A stretch of 64,000 nt of DNA from Pseudodesulfovibrio sp. 5S69 (GTDB taxonomy: Bacteria; Desulfobacterota; Desulfovibrionia; Desulfovibrionales; Desulfovibrionaceae), in NCBI RefSeq assembly GCF_037094465.1, contig NZ_CP146609.1, forward strand, positions 1,117,501 to 1,181,500, in the 5' to 3' direction. Made by a program: the position numbers and the translations under genes. Below, piece after piece: positions 34,119 to 43,231 of this stretch; the first letter of the stretch is position 1, and each line of letters opens with the position of its first letter. Under the pieces are notes generated by a model. That model ran no database searches and was not told the DNA's origin. It was given only the letters and a program-made list of their open reading frames with translations.

Positions 34119-34787
34119 CTAGGCTTGGAAGTTGAAGCGGACCGTATCGCCCGTGTCGTAGACCTTGACGTTCATGGCGCCGAGCAGGACGCGCAGGGGC
34201 CGGCCGAAGAGGAAGTCGTTCAGCTCGGCGGGCATGCCGGATCTCTGCGGGACCAGGCGGCGCATCTCCATGTCGTAGACGACCATCTCCTTGAGCGCCT
34301 CCCCGGCCTCGCGGTCGCCCTCGCGAGCCGCCTTGGCCAGCTCCTCCATGCGCGCGGGAGCGCAACGCCGGTCGTGCTCGGCCATGAGTTCGAGCAGGGG
34401 GTGCCCCTCGGGCAGCAGGTCGGCGCGGGTCAGGCGGTCCTTCCCGTACATGGCCTGGAGCGGCGCGGTGTCCGCGCAGAACAGGACCTCGCACTCGATG
34501 GGGCGGTTGGCGTATACGGCGCAAAGATTGCTCTCGGGGCTCAGGTAGAGGCAGGTCCAGGCGCCGTCGCGGCCCTTGATCTTGAGCATTTCGGCCGTGA
34601 GCGGCAAGACCTGCTGCGCGGGCTGGTCGAAAACCCATTCCCCGGCGCGCAGGGTCACGATGTCCGCCAGGGGGATGGTGCCGTCCTGAATGAGCGGAAG
34701 ATCCTGCACGTGGAGGGCGGGGCCGCCTTTACGGCAACACTGCCCGCAACGGTGACATTTCAGTTCATTAGTGGTTGGAATTTGCAA
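34119..34787 (-). CDS. YkgJ family cysteine-cluster protein
   Basis: A 222-residue protein of the YkgJ/CxxCxxCC family (PF03692), which is thought to bind zinc or an Fe-S centre. Cysteines lie in CHRCGQCCRKGGPAL (11-25), CLYLSPESNLCAVYANRPIEC, and a later Cys-rich turn. The start is a TTG 10 nt behind AAGGAG; no in-frame ATG exists before the CHRC motif. It heads a two-gene unit with the 84-residue protein and diverges from dsrA. Confidence 0.85.
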   Translation of the reverse strand: MQIPTTNELKCHRCGQCCRKGGPALHVQDLPLIQDGTIPLADIVTLRAGEWVFDQPAQQVLPLTAEMLKIKGRDGAWTCLYLSPESNLCAVYANRPIECEVLFCADTAPLQAMYGKDRLTRADLLPEGHPLLELMAEHDRRCAPARMEELAKAAREGDREAGEALKEMVVYDMEMRRLVPQRSGMPAELNDFLFGRPLRVLLGAMNVKVYDTGDTVRFNFQA

Positions 34788-34968
34788 GTTTGTGTTGCTC
34801 CTTATACCCTTTTGCGGTAACGCTTATGGCGGTCCATATCCTGTGCCAAGGGTCCGATACTCCGGCTCGGCCGCGAAGGCAAGGCCGGGGGTGGCAAACG
34901 ATCCCAAAATCAGGTTGTCCGTTGAGTCCGCAAACTGTGGGTTGACAATGGTTTCTTGGATATTTCGG

Positions 34969-34998
34969 TTGACAGAAAACCGAACGGTCCAGTACATT
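34969..34998 (+). promoter_or_regulatory. Candidate dsrAB promoter
   Basis: TTGACA (34969-34974), 18 nt, TACATT (34993-34998). The -35 lies within CGGTT...AACCG (34967-34983), a small dyad. The leader to dsrA is then about 160 nt, with a GGTGAA-TTTT-TTCACC hairpin at 35084-35099. The whole gap 34788-35165 holds no supportable gene. Confidence 0.55.
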
Positions 34999-35165
34999 AT
35001 CAGCCCTGCATACCTTGTGAATATTGGCGCAATTGCCGGTATTTCAGGTGGTTGCGTTAAGTAGGAAAGGCGCTCTGGCTCCGGGTGAATTTTTTCACCA
35101 TTTGCCGGCCCGGGCGCAAAAATGGTTGATGGCAACATCTTAATCAAACAATGGAGGTTAAGGGA

Positions 35166-36482
35166 ATGGCGAAACACAAAACTCCTCTGTTGGATCAGCT
35201 GGAAAGCGGCCCGTGGCCCAGCTTCGTATCCGACATTAAACAGGAGGCTGACGCTCGAGCCAAGAACGAGAAGGGTCTGGACTACCAGATTCCCGTTGAT
35301 TGTCCCGAAGATTTGCTGGGTGTTCTCGAAATGTCGTACACCGACGGTGAAACCCACTGGAAACACGGCGGCATCGTCGGCGTCTTCGGTTACGGCGGCG
35401 GCGTTATCGGCCGTTACTGTGACCAGCCCCAGATGTTCCCCGGCGTCGCTCACTTCCACACCGTCCGCGTGGCTCAGCCCAACGGCAAGTGGTACAACAC
35501 CGAGCTGCTGCGCAACCTGGTCAAGATCTGGGAGCTTCGCGGTTCCGGCCTGACCAACATGCACGGCGCCACCGGCGACATCGTGTTCCTGGGCACCACC
35601 ACCCCGCAGCTCGAGGAAATCTTCTGGGAACTGACCCACGACCTCGAGATCGACCTCGGCGGTTCCGGCTCCAACCTGCGTACCCCGGCCACCTGCCTCG
35701 GCATGTCCCGCTGCGAATACGCCTGCTATGACACCCAGGAGCTGTGCTACAACCTGACCCAGGAATACCAGGACGAGCTCCATCGCCCGGCGTTCCCCTA
35801 CAAATTCAAGTTCAAGTTCGACGGTTGCCCCAACGGTTGCGTTGCCGCCATCGCTCGTTCCGACCTCTCCTTCATCGGTACCTGGAAAGATGAGATCAAG
35901 ATCGACCAGGAAGCCGTTGCCGCCTACGTCGGCGGTGAGATCGCTCCCAACGCCGGCGCCCACGCGGGCCGCGACTGGGGTGCGTTCGACATCCAGAAGG
36001 AAGTCGTTGACCTGTGTCCGTCCCAGTGCATCTCCTACGATGGCAAGCTGACCATCGACAACAAGGAATGCGTCCGTTGCATGCACTGCATCAACACCAT
36101 GCCTCGCGCCCTGAAGGTTGGCGACGAGCGCGGCTGTTCGATCCTGTGCGGCGCCAAGGCCCCGATCCTCGACGGTCCCCAGATGGGCTCCCTGCTCGTC
36201 CCGTTCATGGAAGTGAACAAGGAAGACGACTACCAGTCCATCAAGGATCTCATCGAGAACATCTGGGATTGGTGGATGGAAGAAGGCAAGAACCGCGAGC
36301 GTATCGGTGAGACCATGAAGCGTCTGGGCATGTCCGCCCTGATCGACGCCGCCGGTGTTCCGGTCGACGCCCGCCAGGTTCAGGAGCCTCGCCACAACCC
36401 CTACATCTTCTGGAAAGCCGAAGATGTCGAAGGTGGTTGGGATCGCGACATCAACGATTTCCGCAAGCGTCACCAGCGCTAA
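35166..36482 (+). CDS. dsrA: Dissimilatory sulfite reductase alpha subunit
   Basis: A 438-residue subunit of the siroheme enzyme that reduces sulfite to the DsrC trisulfide level in sulfate respiration. Cysteines for the siroheme-[4Fe-4S] site are Cys177, Cys183 (CLGMSRC), Cys221 and Cys225 (CPNGC). An inserted ferredoxin domain has Cys284/288 and Cys302/305/308 (ECVRCMHC). GGAGG 7 nt before the ATG at 35166 fixes the start; the ATG at 35151 overlaps that site. dsrB follows 18 nt later. Codon use is strongly biased to preferred codons, as expected for a very highly expressed gene. Confidence 0.98.
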   Translation: MAKHKTPLLDQLESGPWPSFVSDIKQEADARAKNEKGLDYQIPVDCPEDLLGVLEMSYTDGETHWKHGGIVGVFGYGGGVIGRYCDQPQMFPGVAHFHTVRVAQPNGKWYNTELLRNLVKIWELRGSGLTNMHGATGDIVFLGTTTPQLEEIFWELTHDLEIDLGGSGSNLRTPATCLGMSRCEYACYDTQELCYNLTQEYQDELHRPAFPYKFKFKFDGCPNGCVAAIARSDLSFIGTWKDEIKIDQEAVAAYVGGEIAPNAGAHAGRDWGAFDIQKEVVDLCPSQCISYDGKLTIDNKECVRCMHCINTMPRALKVGDERGCSILCGAKAPILDGPQMGSLLVPFMEVNKEDDYQSIKDLIENIWDWWMEEGKNRERIGETMKRLGMSALIDAAGVPVDARQVQEPRHNPYIFWKAEDVEGGWDRDINDFRKRHQR

Positions 36483-36500
36483 AAAGAGGAGTGTATCGAT

Positions 36501-37646
36501 ATGGCTTTTATTTCTTCTGGGTACGATCCTGCTAAACCGATGGAAGGTCGGATCTCCGACATCGGACCTCGTCACTTCGGCGAGTATCTGCCCCCGGTTA
36601 TCAAAGAAAACTTTGGTAAATGGGACTACCATGAAATCATCGAGCCCGGCATCCTGCTGCACGTGGCCCAGTCCGGCGACAAGACCTACACCGTCCGCGC
36701 CGGTACCGCCCGCCTGATGTCCGTCACTCATATCCGTGAAATCTGCGACATCGCCGACAAGTTCTCCGGCGGTTACGTCCGTTTCACCACTCGTAACAAC
36801 CTCGAGTTCCAGGTCGAGACCGAAGAGGCCGCCAAGGAACTGAAGGCCTACCTGAACGACCAGAAGTTCCCCGGCGGAGCCCACAAGTTCCCGGTCGGCG
36901 GCACCGGCGCCGGTGTGACGAACATCGTCCACACCCAGGGTTGGGTCCACTGCCACACCCCGGCCACCGATGCTTCCGGTACCGTCAAGGCCACCATGGA
37001 CGTCGTCTTCGACGACTTCACCGACATGAAGCTGCCCGCTCCGGTGCGCATCTCCATGGCCTGCTGCCTGAACATGTGCGGCGCAGTGCACTGCTCCGAT
37101 ATCGCCATTCTCGGTATCCACCGCAAGCCGCCCCTCATCGACCACAAGTTCCTCGACAACCTGTGCGAGATTCCCCTGGCCGTTGCCGCCTGCCCCACCG
37201 GTGCAGTCCGCCCGTCCAAGGTCGAACTCGATGGCGAGACCTACAAGACCGTGGCCATCAAGCAGGAGCGCTGCATGTTCTGCGGCAACTGCTACACCAT
37301 GTGCCCGTCCCTGCCCCTGTCCGATGGTGAAGGCGACGGTATCGCCATCATGGTCGGCGGCAAGATCTCCAACCGCATCACCAAGCCCGCCTTCTCCAAG
37401 GTCGTGGTTCCCTTCGTGCCCAACGAGCCGCCTCGCTGGCCCACGCTGACCAAGACCATCAAGAAGATCCTGGACACCTACGCCCAGGATGCCAACAAGT
37501 ACGAGCGCCTGGGCGACTGGGCCACCCGTATCGGTTGGGAGCGGTTCTTCGAGAAATGCGACCTGCCCTTCAGCGAGCACCTGATCGATGACTTCCGTGA
37601 TCCGGCGTACTACACTTGGCGCCAGACCACGCAGTTCAAGTGGTAA
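36501..37646 (+). CDS. dsrB: Dissimilatory sulfite reductase beta subunit
   Basis: A 381-residue partner of DsrA in the alpha2-beta2 enzyme; it carries the catalytic siroheme. Cysteines lie in GWVHCHTP (Cys151), MACCLNMCG (Cys188, 189, 193), and a ferredoxin-type [16 protein letters not shown] cluster. AGAGGAG precedes the ATG by about 8 nt. A hairpin lies between it and dsrD, so the operon may show graded expression. Confidence 0.98.
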   Translation: MAFISSGYDPAKPMEGRISDIGPRHFGEYLPPVIKENFGKWDYHEIIEPGILLHVAQSGDKTYTVRAGTARLMSVTHIREICDIADKFSGGYVRFTTRNNLEFQVETEEAAKELKAYLNDQKFPGGAHKFPVGGTGAGVTNIVHTQGWVHCHTPATDASGTVKATMDVVFDDFTDMKLPAPVRISMACCLNMCGAVHCSDIAILGIHRKPPLIDHKFLDNLCEIPLAVAACPTGAVRPSKVELDGETYKTVAIKQERCMFCGNCYTMCPSLPLSDGEGDGIAIMVGGKISNRITKPAFSKVVVPFVPNEPPRWPTLTKTIKKILDTYAQDANKYERLGDWATRIGWERFFEKCDLPFSEHLIDDFRDPAYYTWRQTTQFKW

Positions 37647-37659
37647 GATAATGAAGCTC

Positions 37660-37687
37660 CGGGGTACGGCTAGCTCGCCGTACCCCG
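37660..37687 (+). promoter_or_regulatory. Hairpin between dsrB and dsrD
   Basis: CGGGGTACGGC and its exact complement around TAGCTC lie 13 nt after the dsrB stop. No long T-run follows, so it is more likely an mRNA-stabilising or partial-termination element than a full terminator. Confidence 0.7.
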
Positions 37688-37714
37688 ACTTTATGTAAAA
37701 ATAAGGAGTCCATT

Positions 37715-37963
37715 ATGGCACTCGATCCCGAAGCTGGAAAAGCTGAAATACTCAAATTCTGCGAAGAGAAGTCCAAGAGCAAGACCAAGTTTTACTTCAA
37801 CGACTTCACCAAGCTGTTCCCGGATGAGAAAAGCCGCGCCGTCAAGAAGCTCCTGACCCAGTTGGTTCAGGAAGAGAAGATGGTGTTCTGGTCCTCCGGG
37901 TCCACCACCATGTACGGCCTGGCCGGTGTCGGCAAGCAGGCCCACTCCGAGGGCGAAGACTAG
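37715..37963 (+). CDS. dsrD: DsrD
   Basis: An 82-residue winged-helix protein (about 15-70: FCEEKSKSKTKFYFNDFTKL ... AVKKLLTQLVQEEKMVFWSS). DsrD is found only next to dsrAB in sulfate reducers and is reported to stimulate sulfite reduction by DsrAB. AAGGAG lies 6 nt before the ATG. A terminator follows. Confidence 0.95.
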   Translation: MALDPEAGKAEILKFCEEKSKSKTKFYFNDFTKLFPDEKSRAVKKLLTQLVQEEKMVFWSSGSTTMYGLAGVGKQAHSEGED

Positions 37964-37988
37964 TCTTCGGCTCAATTCGGTCCACAAG

Positions 37989-38028
37989 GCCTTGCCCGCA
38001 TCCAAGAGGTGACGGGCAAGGCTTTCTT
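37989..38028 (+). terminator. Terminator after dsrD
   Basis: GCCTTGCCCG/CGGGCAAGGC arms with a 15-nt loop are followed by TTTCTT. It may be only partial, since cobB starts 15 nt later on the same strand. Confidence 0.7.
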
Positions 38029-38042
38029 GGTTACAAGAACCC

Positions 38043-39440
38043 GTGCGCAACGTGGCGAATCCTATCCCCCGCATACTCCTGGCCGGGCTGTCCGGCGGCA
38101 CCGGGAAGACCATCGTCTCCCTGGCGCTGGCCCGCGTCTTCAGCCGCTTGGGCCGGACCGTGGCCCCGTTCAAGAAGGGCCCGGACTACATCGACGCCCA
38201 GTGGCTCGCCCTGGCGGCGGGCCGCCCGTGTTCCAACCTGGACCCGTTTTTCCATTCACGCGACATCATCCGGTCCCTGTTCTTCCACCGCTCCGAAGGC
38301 GCGGCCCTGAGCCTCATCGAGGGCAACCGCGGGCTGTTCGACGGCATGGACGAGCGGGGCACCTGTTCCAGCGCGGAACTGGCCCGCATGCTCGACTGTC
38401 CGGTCGTCCTGGCCATCGACTGCACCAAGATGACCCGCACCGTGGCCGCCATCGTCCAGGGGTGCGCCGGTTTCGAGCCGGGCCTGAACCTGGCCGGGGT
38501 CATCCTCAACCGCACCGCGGGCGAGCGGCACCGCACCGTGTTGCGCCGGTCCATGGAGACCTATTGCGACGTGCCGGTGCTGGGCATGCTCCCGAAGATG
38601 AAGAACCCCATCCCCGAGCGGCACATGGGGCTCATGTCCGACCAGGAATACGACGGCTCCGCCCACCTGGACGGGCTGGCCGACCTGGCCGCCGATTGGC
38701 TGGACCTGGACGGCATTGTCCGGGCGGCGGAGGCGGCCCCGGATTTCGGCCCGGATCCCGGCCCCGTATTTACCGGCCCGCCGGCTGAAAAGACCGTACG
38801 CATCGGCTACGTGCACGACGCGGCCCTGTGGTTCTATTACCCCGAAAACCTGGAGGCCCTGGAACACGCCGGGGCCGAACTGGTCCGGCTGAGCCTTCTT
38901 GATGGCGAACCCTGGCCCGAGATCGACGGCCTGTACCTCGGCGGCGGGTTCCCCGAGGTCTTTGCCGAACGCATCGCGGCCAACCGGCCCGCCCTTAGGT
39001 ATCTCCGCTCCCTGGCCGAGTCCGGCATGCCCGTCTACGCCGAGTGCGGCGGGTTCATGGTCCTGTGCGACCTGCTCGAAATCGACGGGCAAAGCCACCG
39101 CATGGCGGGCGTCTTTCCCCTGACCACGTCGTTCTGTCCCCGCCCGCAGGGGTTGGGCTACACCGAGGCCGAGGTGGTCGAGGATTCGGTCTTCTTTCCC
39201 AGCGGCGAGCGCATCCTGGGGCACGAATTTCATTATTCCATGTGCGTGTCCGACGGCGCGGCCGACCTCCGCCACGGGCTGCGCATGCTCCGCGGCCAGG
39301 GCAGCGCGCTCGGCCGCGACGGCTTTCTGCACAAGAACACCTGGGCCGGATACAACCACATCCATGCCCTGGCCGTGCCCGGCTGGGCCGAGCGGTTCGT
39401 GGCCGCCGCGGCCGCCCGCCGCCGGGGTGCGGAGCGGTAA
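38043..39440 (+). CDS. cobB: Cobyrinate a,c-diamide synthase
   Basis: A 465-residue CobB/CbiA enzyme. The N-terminal dethiobiotin-synthetase-like domain has a P-loop (LSGGTGKTIVSLAL, about 16-29), KGPDYID and EGNRGLFDG. The C-terminal glutamine amidotransferase domain has AECGGFMVL with the nucleophile Cys and HEFHYS. It amidates the a and c side chains of cobyrinate or the siroheme-derived precursor. Siroheme amide is the cofactor of desulfoviridin-type sulfite reductase, so the place behind dsrABD makes a role in that cofactor likely. The GTG start has no clear Shine-Dalgarno site; a second GTG lies 9 nt on. Confidence 0.93.
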   Translation: MRNVANPIPRILLAGLSGGTGKTIVSLALARVFSRLGRTVAPFKKGPDYIDAQWLALAAGRPCSNLDPFFHSRDIIRSLFFHRSEGAALSLIEGNRGLFDGMDERGTCSSAELARMLDCPVVLAIDCTKMTRTVAAIVQGCAGFEPGLNLAGVILNRTAGERHRTVLRRSMETYCDVPVLGMLPKMKNPIPERHMGLMSDQEYDGSAHLDGLADLAADWLDLDGIVRAAEAAPDFGPDPGPVFTGPPAEKTVRIGYVHDAALWFYYPENLEALEHAGAELVRLSLLDGEPWPEIDGLYLGGGFPEVFAERIAANRPALRYLRSLAESGMPVYAECGGFMVLCDLLEIDGQSHRMAGVFPLTTSFCPRPQGLGYTEAEVVEDSVFFPSGERILGHEFHYSMCVSDGAADLRHGLRMLRGQGSALGRDGFLHKNTWAGYNHIHALAVPGWAERFVAAAAARRRGAER

Positions 39441-39515
39441 ACCCCTTGTCTCGGCACGGTCTTTCGTGAGACACTGCCGCCACACAATCACCCACTCCTA
39501 CAAGCGAGTATCATA

Positions 39516-40649
39516 ATGAGTATACCCTTCATCGACCTGAAAACGCAGTACAGACAGATCGAGAACCAGATCAAAGCGAATATCGAAGGCGTCCTGGAAC
39601 ACGGCGCCTACGTCATGGGCCCGGAAATCCGCGAGCTCGAAGCCAAGCTGGCCGGCTATACAGGCGTGTCCAACGCCGTGAGCTGCTCCTCGGGCACCGA
39701 CGCGCTGCTCATGGCCCTCATGGCCCTGGGCGTGGGCCCGGGCGACGCGATCTTCACCACGCCGTTCACCTTCATCGCCACCGCCGAGGTGGTGGCCCTG
39801 CTCGGTGCGACGCCGGTGTTCGTGGACATCGACCCCGTGACCTTCAACATCGATCCCGACGACCTGCGGCGCAAGATCCGCGACGTGCGGGAGAACCGCA
39901 AGGATCTGACCGCGCGCGGCGTCATCGCCGTGGATATCTTCGGCCAGCCCGCGGACTACGACGCCATCGAGCCCCTGGCCCACAACTCCGGTCTGTTTCT
40001 CATCGTGGACGCGGCCCAGTCCTTCGGGGCCACCTACAAGGGGAAATCCGTGTGCGCCCTGGGCGACCTGGCCTGCACCTCCTTCTTTCCGGCCAAGCCG
40101 TTGGGCTGCTACGGGGACGGCGGCATGGTCTTCGTCAACAACCAGGAGCTGCACAAGCTGCTCGTCTCCATCCGCGTTCACGGCATGGGACTGGAAAACA
40201 AGTACGACAACGACCGGCTGGGCTTGACCGCGCGCATGGATTCCATGCAGGCCGCCGTGCTCCTGGCCAAGTTCGAGATCTTCCCCGGCGAGATTGAAAA
40301 GCGCCAGGAAGTGGCCGCCCGCTATGCCGAACTCCTGTCCGAGGTGGACGGCCTGACCCCGCCGTCCGTGCCCGAGGGCAACGTCTCGGTCTGGGCGCAG
40401 TATTGCGTCCTGGCCCGTGACGCCGAGCAGCGCACCGAGGTCATGGAGCGGCTGTCCGAGGCCTCCATCCCGTCGGCGATCTACTATCCCAAGCCCCTGC
40501 ACCTGCAAAAGGCGTTCGCCGACTTGGGCTACTCCATGGGCGACTTCCCGGTGTCCGAGGACGCGGCTTCGCGCATCTTTGCCCTGCCCATGCATCCCTA
40601 CCTGGCCGCCGAGGACCAGGAAGCGATCGTCAAGGTCCTCAAGGGGTAG
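39516..40649 (+). CDS. DegT/DnrJ/EryC1/StrS aminotransferase, WbpE-like
   Basis: A 377-residue PLP-dependent sugar aminotransferase. SCSSGTDALLMALMALGVGP, VDAAQSFGATYKGK and the Schiff-base region SFFPAKPLGCYGDGG (Lys near 185) are in place, as is the closing LPMHPYL. The sequence is close to WbpE/WlbC, which make UDP-2-acetamido-3-amino uronic acid for O-antigen. No other sugar-nucleotide genes adjoin, so the product is uncertain. The ribosome site is weak. The next gene starts 5 nt after its stop. Confidence 0.88.
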   Translation: MSIPFIDLKTQYRQIENQIKANIEGVLEHGAYVMGPEIRELEAKLAGYTGVSNAVSCSSGTDALLMALMALGVGPGDAIFTTPFTFIATAEVVALLGATPVFVDIDPVTFNIDPDDLRRKIRDVRENRKDLTARGVIAVDIFGQPADYDAIEPLAHNSGLFLIVDAAQSFGATYKGKSVCALGDLACTSFFPAKPLGCYGDGGMVFVNNQELHKLLVSIRVHGMGLENKYDNDRLGLTARMDSMQAAVLLAKFEIFPGEIEKRQEVAARYAELLSEVDGLTPPSVPEGNVSVWAQYCVLARDAEQRTEVMERLSEASIPSAIYYPKPLHLQKAFADLGYSMGDFPVSEDAASRIFALPMHPYLAAEDQEAIVKVLKG

Positions 40650-40654
40650 CGGGC

Positions 40655-40999
40655 GTGTTCCGGGTGACCTGGGCGGGCACGGTACGGGTGCTCAAGCCGG
40701 TGCTCGCGGGCGTGGCCCTGGCCTACCTGGCCACGGGCTTCGTGGACGGGCCGCCGCCCGTGAACTTTCGCCCGGAAAGCCCCAACTCCGCCAAGCAGAC
40801 GGAGATCGTCGAGCCCCAGGCCGAGCTGGTCATTGAGCGGAACATCCTCAAGCTCGGCTCCCTGCTGACCTTCCGGGCCGAGAATCCTGCCCTGGTCCGG
40901 CAGGAGGCCTCGCCCAACGAGGGGCTGGGCATGTTCTACGATACCGAGGTACGGCCGCCCGCCGCCGGCGGGGGCGGGGCGCCCGAGGCCGGGCAGTAG
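40655..40999 (+). CDS. Hypothetical membrane-anchored protein
   Basis: A 114-residue protein starting with GTG. One hydrophobic segment ([19 protein letters not shown], about 13-31) is followed by a Pro-rich periplasmic part and a conserved-looking [15 protein letters not shown], reminiscent of the short GspC-like 'IxERNIF' motif. It ends in a Gly/Ala/Pro-rich tail. Coupled to the aminotransferase by a 5-nt gap. Function unknown. Confidence 0.6.
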   Translation: MFRVTWAGTVRVLKPVLAGVALAYLATGFVDGPPPVNFRPESPNSAKQTEIVEPQAELVIERNILKLGSLLTFRAENPALVRQEASPNEGLGMFYDTEVRPPAAGGGGAPEAGQ

Positions 41000-41102
41000 G
41001 CGCGCCCGGCGGCCTGATTTGCCAGGCGCATCGGGCTTTGGTAAGGGGAAGGCCCCTAACGACATCACGCCGGGCGCGACCCCGGCACAAAGGAGCGTAT
41101 TC

Positions 41103-41597
41103 ATGATCAAGATGGAAACCAGCATGGGCGACATCGTCATCGAACTCGATTTCGAAAAGGCCCCCGAGAGCGCGGCCAACTTCCAGCAGTACGTGGAAGA
41201 GGGCTTTTACGACGGCCTGATCTTCCACCGCGTGATCTCCAACTTCATGATCCAGGGCGGCGGCATGGACCCGGATATGAAGGAGAAGGCGACCCGCGCG
41301 CCCATCAAGAACGAGGCCAACAACGGACTGACCAACGACAAGTACACCCTGGCCATGGCCCGGACCATGGACCCGCATTCCGCCTCCTCCCAGTTCTTCA
41401 TCAACGTGAAGGACAACGGCTTCCTGAACTTCTCCTCCGAGACCCCCCAGGGCTGGGGCTACGCCGTGTTCGGCAAGGTCGTGGAGGGCCAGGACACCGT
41501 GGACAAGATCAAGGACGTGCCCACCGGCCGCCACGGCTTCCACGACGACGTCCCGGTCGAGCCGGTGGTCATCAACAAGGCCACCGTGGTCGAATAG
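41103..41597 (+). CDS. ppiB: Peptidyl-prolyl cis-trans isomerase, cyclophilin type
   Basis: A 164-residue cytoplasmic cyclophilin. [18 protein letters not shown] holds the catalytic Arg and the Phe-Met-Gln triad; [18 protein letters not shown] and [15 protein letters not shown] are the other family blocks. It speeds proline isomerisation in folding proteins. AAAGGAG 7 nt before the ATG sets the start; the frame extends 84 nt upstream without a site. Strong terminator behind. Confidence 0.95.
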   Translation: MIKMETSMGDIVIELDFEKAPESAANFQQYVEEGFYDGLIFHRVISNFMIQGGGMDPDMKEKATRAPIKNEANNGLTNDKYTLAMARTMDPHSASSQFFINVKDNGFLNFSSETPQGWGYAVFGKVVEGQDTVDKIKDVPTGRHGFHDDVPVEPVVINKATVVE

Positions 41598-41646
41598 CGG
41601 CCTGACCGCGCCCCCCGGCCTTCGGGCGCGGGGGTGAATTGCATGG

Positions 41647-41682
41647 AAAAGGCGCACCCTGTTTCGGGGTGCGCCTTTTTTG
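41647..41682 (+). terminator. Terminator after ppiB
   Basis: AAAAGGCGCACCC and GGGTGCGCCTTTTTT with a TGTTTCG loop; bidirectional in form, so it may also serve the convergent gene at 41708. Confidence 0.92.
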
Positions 41683-41707
41683 CCGTGCGAAAGGCGGGCC
41701 GGGCCCG

Positions 41708-42325
41708 CTAGACCATCAGGTTCAGGCCGGTGTAGGACGCGCTGCTGCCGCCCATGGCCAGGAGGCCGCCGCCCTCGAACCAGCTGGCCGGGTCGGTGTT
41801 GTCCGCAAACCACCACGACATGGCCTGCTGCTTAAGGCTGGTCATCATGTCGTTCTGCGAGAGCTGGCTGGAGGCCGTGGAGGCCAGTTTGCCCAGCTGG
41901 ATGATGGTGTGGAATTCCTTGACCCTATCCGGGTTGTCCTCAAAATATTTGTTGATGATCTCCGCATCCTTGGTGGAGTCCGGGACCGTGACCTTGCCCG
42001 TGTCCGGGTCGTAGGTCATGGCGAACTCCTTGGACACGTCCACGCCGAGCTTCTTCAGGTCGGCCATGACCGCGACGTCCCACTTGTCCCCGAGTTTCTC
42101 CCGGTAGTCCTGCACCTCCTGGAAGGAGAGGCGGTTGTCGTCGCCCTTGGGAATCTGGTCCAGGACGGACGATATATCCGAGGCCAGGCCCTTTGTGGCG
42201 CCGCTCTGGGCGCTTTCCTCGTCCAGCGCCTTGGCCTGCTGGCGCAGTTGCTTCTCCTCCACCGAGGCGCGAAGCAGGGTGTAGGTGCCGGTGATCAGGT
42301 CGCTTCCGATGGATGTGGTCGACAT
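41708..42325 (-). CDS. Hypothetical protein with an EF-hand-like segment
   Basis: A 205-residue soluble, mostly helical protein. Start at MSTTSIGSDLITG, behind GGGAG. A run KGDDNRLSFQEVQDYREKLG (near 68-87) resembles an EF-hand loop, and YDPDTGKVTVPDSTKDAEII follows; calcium binding is only a guess. The C-terminus is Gly/Ser-rich (FEGGGLLAMGGSSASYTG), somewhat like secreted or phage-structural proteins. No signal peptide. No family recognised. Confidence 0.68.
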   Translation of the reverse strand: MSTTSIGSDLITGTYTLLRASVEEKQLRQQAKALDEESAQSGATKGLASDISSVLDQIPKGDDNRLSFQEVQDYREKLGDKWDVAVMADLKKLGVDVSKEFAMTYDPDTGKVTVPDSTKDAEIINKYFEDNPDRVKEFHTIIQLGKLASTASSQLSQNDMMTSLKQQAMSWWFADNTDPASWFEGGGLLAMGGSSASYTGLNLMV

Positions 42326-42439
42326 GCTTGCTCCCGCTGTTGCCGTTGTCCATGGGGAATGTTTTTCCCTCCGCCATGAACAGCACAAGCCGTGCCAACT
42401 CGGGACAGGCGAACGGCGCACCGTCCGGAATCCGGCGCA

Positions 42440-42469
42440 AAAAAAGGGCTGCCCGTCTGAGCAGCCCTT
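42440..42469 (-). terminator. Terminator of the liv operon
   Basis: AAGGGCTGC/GCAGCCCTT arms; on the minus strand seven T residues follow, 25 nt after the livF stop. Confidence 0.9.
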
Positions 42470-42493
42470 GTGTCTTGCGTGTTGCGAGCGGGG

Positions 42494-43231
42494 CTAGCCG
42501 CCGAGGTACGCCTTCTTGACCTCCGGGTTTTCCATGAGCTCGGCGGACGTGCCCTGGGCCACGATCTCGCCGGTGTCGATGACGTAGCCCCGGTGGGCGA
42601 ACTTGAGCGCCAGGTTGGCGTTCTGCTCGATGAGCAGGATGGTCATGCCCTCCTCGTTCAACTCCCTGAGGGTGCGGAACATGTCGTACATGAGCAGCGG
42701 GGCCAGCCCCATGGACGGCTCGTCGAGCATGATCACCCGGCAGCCGGACAGAATGGCGCGGCCCACGGCCAGCATCTGCTGCTCGCCGCCGGACAGGGAC
42801 TCGGAGCGCTGTTTCTTGCGTTCGTCCAGGCGCGGAAAGAGCTTGTAGACGCGCTTGTAGTCGCGGTCGATCTCTCCCTGGCCGTCCTTGCGGGAGTAGG
42901 TGGCGATCTTGAGGTTTTCCTCCACGGTCAGGTTGCCGAAGATGTGGCGCCCTTCCGGGACCAGGGCCATGTGCAGGTCCGAGACGACCTTGTCCGCGGG
43001 CATGCCCAGGATGGACTTGCCCTTAAAGCGGATGTCGCCCTTGATGACCTTGGGGGCCTCGGGCGGCGGCAACTGGGCGATGGACATGAGCGTGGTCGAC
43101 TTGCCCGCGCCGTTGGCGCCGATGAGGGTGACGATTTCGCCTTCGCCCACGGAGAAGGAGATGCCGTGCAGGGCTTCGATGTTGCCGTACTTGACGTACA
43201 GGTTTTCGACTTCGAGTAAGGGAGTAGTCAT
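42494..43231 (-). CDS. livF: Branched-chain amino acid ABC transporter ATPase LivF
   Basis: A 245-residue ABC ATPase: Walker A GANGAGKST, signature LSGGEQQML, Walker B VIMLDEPSMGL, and an H-loop position occupied by Gln in LLIEQNANLAL, which is usual for LivF. It starts at 43231, sharing ATGA with the livG stop. The longer frame extending through livG is a shadow. Last gene of livK-H-M-G-F. Confidence 0.95.
   Translation of the reverse strand: MTTPLLEVENLYVKYGNIEALHGISFSVGEGEIVTLIGANGAGKSTTLMSIAQLPPPEAPKVIKGDIRFKGKSILGMPADKVVSDLHMALVPEGRHIFGNLTVEENLKIATYSRKDGQGEIDRDYKRVYKLFPRLDERKKQRSESLSGGEQQMLAVGRAILSGCRVIMLDEPSMGLAPLLMYDMFRTLRELNEEGMTILLIEQNANLALKFAHRGYVIDTGEIVAQGTSAELMENPEVKKAYLGG

Noticed and set aside
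34824..37580. 918-codon open frame antisense to dsrAB
   Set aside because: The frame is a by-product of strong GC3 codon bias in dsrA and dsrB; its product is Gly/Val/Asp/His-rich low-quality sequence with no fold.
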